64,000 bases of DNA from an uncultured Pelagibacteraceae bacterium. Lineage in GTDB: Bacteria > Pseudomonadota > Alphaproteobacteria > Pelagibacterales > Pelagibacteraceae. Where the stretch lies: the NCBI GenBank assembly GCA_902589395.1, contig CACIST010000001.1, positions 124,001 through 188,000 on the forward strand, given 5' to 3'. The notes beneath the pieces were generated by a model, which was not told the origin of the DNA, made no database searches, and saw only the letters and a program-made list of their open reading frames with translations. Positions within the stretch are counted from its first letter, which is position 1, and the number at the start of each line of letters is the position of its first letter. The position numbers and the translations under genes were made by a program. This document shows positions 59,973-64,000 of this stretch, piece after piece.

Positions 59973-61526
59973 ATGTTAAATAGAAGAGCAGATAAACTTG
60001 AATTATTAAGAATTGCAGAAGCTGTAGCATTAGAAAAATCTATTGATAAGGACCTTATAATTGGATCAATGGAAACTGGTATTGCAAAAGCAGCAAAATC
60101 AAAATTTGGAATAGATAATGAGATTAAAGTTGAAATTAATAGAGATAATGGAGATATTGGAATTTTCAGGAAATTAATTATTGTTGAAAAACCAGAGAAC
60201 TCAAACTTAGAAATTACTCTAAATGATGCAATAACTTTGAATGAGGCGAATAAAGAGAAACAAATCGGGGATGAAGTTCTTCAACCATTGCCATCATTTG
60301 ATTTTGGAAGAATTGCAGCCCAAACTGCAAAGCAAGTAATTAGTTTTAATGTAAGGGAGGCTGAAAGAGAAAGACAATATAACGATTTCATTGATAAAAA
60401 AGACACAATATTAAGTGGTATTGTAAAAAGATTAGAATTTGGAAACGTAATTGTAGATCTTGGAAGAACAGAAGCAATAATTCAAAAAAATGAAATGATT
60501 CCAAGAGAAAATATAAAAGCTGGTGACAGGATAAAAGCGTATTGTTTAGATGTAAGAAGAGAACCAAGAGGACAACAAATATTTTTATCTAGAGCTCATC
60601 CTAAATTTATGGACAAACTATTTGTCCAAGAAGTACCAGAGATTTATGACGGTCTAATCGAAATAAAATCTTCATCAAGAGATCCTGGCAGCAGAGCAAA
60701 GATATGTGTTAAAGCAATTGATACATCTTTAGACCCTGTTGGTGCTTGTGTTGGTATGAGAGGGAGTAGAGTTCAAGCAGTAGTTAATGAATTACAGGGA
60801 GAAAAAATAGATATCGTAAATTGGTCTGAGGACCCTGCTGTTGTTGTAGCTAATGCATTATCTCCAGCGGAAGTACAAAGAGTAAATGTAGATAATGATT
60901 CAAAAAAACTTGATGTAATTTTGACAGAAGAAAATTTAAGCAAAGCAATTGGAAGAAGGGGGCAGAATGTAAGATTAGCCACTAAATTGTTGAATTATGA
61001 AATAAATATTATGACTGAACAAGAGGATTCTGAGAGAAGACAATCTGAATTTAAGGAAAAAACAGATAATATTGTAAAAAATTTAGAGTTAGACGAGACA
61101 TTAGGGCAACTTTTAGTAGCTGAGGGTTTTTCCTCTATCGACGATATAAAAGATAGCTCTACAGATGCTCTAATAAAAATAGAGGGTATCGAGGAGGAAA
61201 CGGCAAAAGAGCTGATCGAACGAGCAAAAGAATTTTACGAAAAAGATCAAGAAGAAATTTCAAAAAGAATAAAAGATTTAGGGTTAGACAATGATTTAAT
61301 AAATCATGAGGGTCTTACAGCAGGTATGTTAGTTACCTTGGGCGAACAAAAAATTTTGACTTTAACTGATTTAGCAGATTTAGCTTCTGATGAGCTAACA
61401 GGTGCTTACGATTTAGTTAAAGGTGAAAGAGTAAAAATTAAAGGTTATTTGGAAGATTTTGCTCTGTCAAAAATAGAGGCAGATAGTTTAATTATGTCTG
61501 CAAGAGATAAAGTCTATAAAGATTGA
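59973..61526 (+). CDS. nusA: Transcription termination/antitermination protein NusA
   Basis: RADKLELLRIAEAVALEKSIDKDLI; S1 and KH domains (VGACVGMRGSRVQAVVNEL, AIGRRGQNVRLA). Confidence 0.97.
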   Translation: MLNRRADKLELLRIAEAVALEKSIDKDLIIGSMETGIAKAAKSKFGIDNEIKVEINRDNGDIGIFRKLIIVEKPENSNLEITLNDAITLNEANKEKQIGDEVLQPLPSFDFGRIAAQTAKQVISFNVREAERERQYNDFIDKKDTILSGIVKRLEFGNVIVDLGRTEAIIQKNEMIPRENIKAGDRIKAYCLDVRREPRGQQIFLSRAHPKFMDKLFVQEVPEIYDGLIEIKSSSRDPGSRAKICVKAIDTSLDPVGACVGMRGSRVQAVVNELQGEKIDIVNWSEDPAVVVANALSPAEVQRVNVDNDSKKLDVILTEENLSKAIGRRGQNVRLATKLLNYEINIMTEQEDSERRQSEFKEKTDNIVKNLELDETLGQLLVAEGFSSIDDIKDSSTDALIKIEGIEEETAKELIERAKEFYEKDQEEISKRIKDLGLDNDLINHEGLTAGMLVTLGEQKILTLTDLADLASDELTGAYDLVKGERVKIKGYLEDFALSKIEADSLIMSARDKVYKD

Positions 61527-61536
61527 AAGATGGAAA

Positions 61537-63753
61537 ATGGAAAAAAAAAAATTAAAGTTATCAATAACAGGAAGTTCACAAAAAACGTTAAGTAGTATAG
61601 AACAAGCTAAGTCACAATCAAAAAATACTGTTGTAATAGAGAAAAAAAGCTTAAAATTTCAAGGTAAGTCTCAATTTGTAAGACCTAACAATGAAAATTT
61701 TAGGTCAAATAAAAATAATTCAGCAAAGTCAAGTAATTTCACAAGACCAACTTCTCCGCCTTCGTCAGATTTTGAAAAAAGAAAATTAGCAGAGCAAAGA
61801 GCAACAAGAAGATTAAAAGGAGAAGCGGTACTAAAAGAAAATAAGTCAAATAAGATTAATGTAAAAAGGAGAGAATTGAAATTAACTATTTCCAGAGCTT
61901 TAAGTGATGATCACGCAGAAACTAAATCTAGAAGTTTAGCTTCTTTAAAGAGAGCAAAACAAAAAGAAAATAGAAATTTAAATCAAGAAGAAAATAAAGA
62001 TAACTTTACTCAAATTAAAAGAGACGTGAATCTTCCAGAAGTAATTACAATAAAAGAGTTAGCAAACAGGATGGCTGAGCAGTCAAGCAGTATTATTAAA
62101 CATTTGCTTGGTATGGGTGTAACAGTAACTATAAATAATACTATCGATGCAGATACAGCAGAGTATTTAGTAAAAGAATTTGGTCACAATCCTATACGTG
62201 AAACAAAGGCTGAAGACATAATCGAAAAAATAAAAGAAGTAAAATCAGAAAATTTGAAAAATAGAGCTCCAATCGTAACAGTAATGGGACACGTTGATCA
62301 TGGCAAAACTTCAGTTTTAGACGTGTTAAGAAAAGCAAATGTAGTTTCAGGAGAATTTGGAGGTATAACTCAACACATTGGAGCCTATCAGATTAATTAC
62401 CAAAATAATAGAATCACATTCATTGATACTCCTGGACACGCAGCATTTACAGAAATGAGAGCTAGAGGCTCTAAGCTTACAGATATTGTAATTTTAGTTG
62501 TAGCAGCAGATGATGGAGTTAAACCTCAAACCATAGAGTCTATAAAACACGCAAAGGCAGCAAAAGTACCGATAGTTGTTGCTATAAATAAATGTGATCT
62601 ACCGGAGGCAGACCCACAGAAAATAAAAAACCAACTTTTAGAATATGAATTAATTGCTGAAGACTTATCTGGTGATACTTTAATGGTCGAAATCTCAACA
62701 AAAACTAAAAATAATTTAGATAAGTTAGTTGAGTCTGTTTTGTTACAGGCTGAATTACTAGATCTAAAAACTGATTTTGAAACAAATGCTAAGGGTATAG
62801 TTCTTGAGTCAAAAATAGATATCGGAAGAGGCCCAGTTGCAAACATAGTTGTAACTGCAGGTACTCTTAAAAAGGGAGATTATTTTGTTAGTGGATTAAA
62901 ATGGGGAAAAGTAAGAGCAATAATAAATGACCAAGGAAAAAATATTAATGTCGCTGAACCTGCTACTCCAATTGAGATTATTGGTATTAATGGTGCTGCA
63001 AAATCTGGAGACGATTTTATTGTCTTATCAAGTGAAAAAGAGGCCAAATCCCTTTGTGAAGCAAGAGTAGAAGAGTCAAAAGATGATAAAATACCTCTGA
63101 ATTTCGTTACACAAGACTCAGCTTTTCAGAACTCAGTATCAGAGGAATTAAATATAATTATTAAATCTGATGTTCACGGTTCATCTGAGGCAATCAAAAA
63201 TGCAATAGATCAAATAAAACATGAAGAAGTAAAACCAAAAATACTTCTTTCTGACATAGGAATGGTTACTGAAACAGATGTTACTTTAGCAAAAGCATCT
63301 AATGCAGTAATAATTGCTTTTAATGTTAAACCAAGTAAAGAGGCAAAGAAAAGAGCTGAGCAAGAAAAAATTTCAATTTCCTCTTTTAACATTATATATG
63401 AAGTCCTAGATTTCATAAAAATTAGGATGGCTGGCTTGCTGACCCCAGATGTAGAAGAAAAGATTATTGGAAGTGCTGAGATTCTTGAAATTTTTAAGGT
63501 TTCAAAAGTTGGTAAGGTAGCAGGATCAAAGGTAGTTGAAGGAGAAATAACTCAAAATTCTAATGCAAGAGTTATTAGAGATGGAACTATTGTATTCAGT
63601 GGAAAAATAGGATCTATATTTAGGGAAAAAGATCAAACTAAACAAGTTTCAGCAGGTTTAGAATGTGGAATTACTTTAAAAGATTTCGCTGATTATCAAA
63701 AAAAAGATATTATAGAAGTTTATAATTCAACAGTGACTGAGAGAACAATTTAA
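61537..63753 (+). CDS. infB: Translation initiation factor IF-2
   Basis: [47 protein letters not shown]. Confidence 0.98.
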   Translation: MEKKKLKLSITGSSQKTLSSIEQAKSQSKNTVVIEKKSLKFQGKSQFVRPNNENFRSNKNNSAKSSNFTRPTSPPSSDFEKRKLAEQRATRRLKGEAVLKENKSNKINVKRRELKLTISRALSDDHAETKSRSLASLKRAKQKENRNLNQEENKDNFTQIKRDVNLPEVITIKELANRMAEQSSSIIKHLLGMGVTVTINNTIDADTAEYLVKEFGHNPIRETKAEDIIEKIKEVKSENLKNRAPIVTVMGHVDHGKTSVLDVLRKANVVSGEFGGITQHIGAYQINYQNNRITFIDTPGHAAFTEMRARGSKLTDIVILVVAADDGVKPQTIESIKHAKAAKVPIVVAINKCDLPEADPQKIKNQLLEYELIAEDLSGDTLMVEISTKTKNNLDKLVESVLLQAELLDLKTDFETNAKGIVLESKIDIGRGPVANIVVTAGTLKKGDYFVSGLKWGKVRAIINDQGKNINVAEPATPIEIIGINGAAKSGDDFIVLSSEKEAKSLCEARVEESKDDKIPLNFVTQDSAFQNSVSEELNIIIKSDVHGSSEAIKNAIDQIKHEEVKPKILLSDIGMVTETDVTLAKASNAVIIAFNVKPSKEAKKRAEQEKISISSFNIIYEVLDFIKIRMAGLLTPDVEEKIIGSAEILEIFKVSKVGKVAGSKVVEGEITQNSNARVIRDGTIVFSGKIGSIFREKDQTKQVSAGLECGITLKDFADYQKKDIIEVYNSTVTERTI

Positions 63754-64000
63754 ATGAAACATTTAGGAAAACCTATAACACAAAGACAGTTGAGAGTTGG
63801 AGAAATGATAAAACAAGCCCTGGGGACACTTTTTATAAGGGATGAGGCAAAAATACCAAATTTATCTACAAAGGAAATTACTGTCACAGAAGTTAGAATG
63901 TCACCAGATCTAAAAACAGCCAAAATATTTGTGATGCCACTAGGAGGAAAAAATACCGAGGAAATTATAGAAAAATTAAAAATGTCTTCATTTATGATTA
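63754..64000 (+). CDS. rbfA: Ribosome-binding factor A (partial, runs off window end)
   Basis: Not in track. ATG directly after infB TAA: MKHLGKPITQRQLRVGEMIKQALGTLFIRDEAKIPNLSTKEITVTEVRMSPDLKTAKIFVMPLGG. Confidence 0.92.
   Translation, partial: MKHLGKPITQRQLRVGEMIKQALGTLFIRDEAKIPNLSTKEITVTEVRMSPDLKTAKIFVMPLGGKNTEEIIEKLKMSSFMI

Noticed and set aside
1-64000. CRISPR arrays, transposons, prophage, tRNA/rRNA genes
   Set aside because: No regularly spaced direct repeats, transposase or phage structural proteins noted; no convincing tRNA cloverleaf seen in the few intergenic gaps by eye (a tRNAscan/Infernal run would be decisive).

Overview
The window is gene-dense and AT-rich, and reads as the chromosome of a streamlined alphaproteobacterium. 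SAR11/Pelagibacter-like is inferred from composition, very short intergenic gaps, protein style and gene order; no database search was possible. Most of it is core housekeeping: hisBH, hslVU, secB, dnaQ-coaE-aroE-maf-PPRP, hemE-hemH-hemJ-rho, mnmEG-rsmG-parAB-holA-lptE-leuS, a porin, dapB/nth, dnaKJ-grpE, rsmI, maeB, murJ-trpS, fur-miaB-phoH-ybeY-lnt-metK and nusA-infB-rbfA. The main signals beyond the ORF track are: (1) a probable oriC in the divergent gap between the PPRP gene and hemE, with several DnaA-box-like 9-mers; (2) a perfect 16-bp parS (TGTTTCACGTGAAACA) in the 5' end of rsmG and a degenerate copy in mnmG, next to parAB; (3) an unlisted 36-aa ORF with an ArfA-like KKGKGSFKRK motif; (4) a 33-aa single-TM peptide ORF at the end of a dnaK-dnaJ-SPINDLY-like gene run; (5) compact overlaps, including a back-to-back ATGCAT start pair, a 53-bp head-to-head tsaB/deacetylase overlap and a stop codon inside a terminator hairpin; (6) accessory insertions (sulfotransferase, glycosyltransferase/polysaccharide lyase, 2OG oxygenase, TPR-methyltransferase, FG-GAP and Cys-rich secreted proteins) within otherwise conserved gene order. 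I saw no CRISPR array, transposase, prophage, rRNA or tRNA. I did not find a convincing wholly new multi-gene system.
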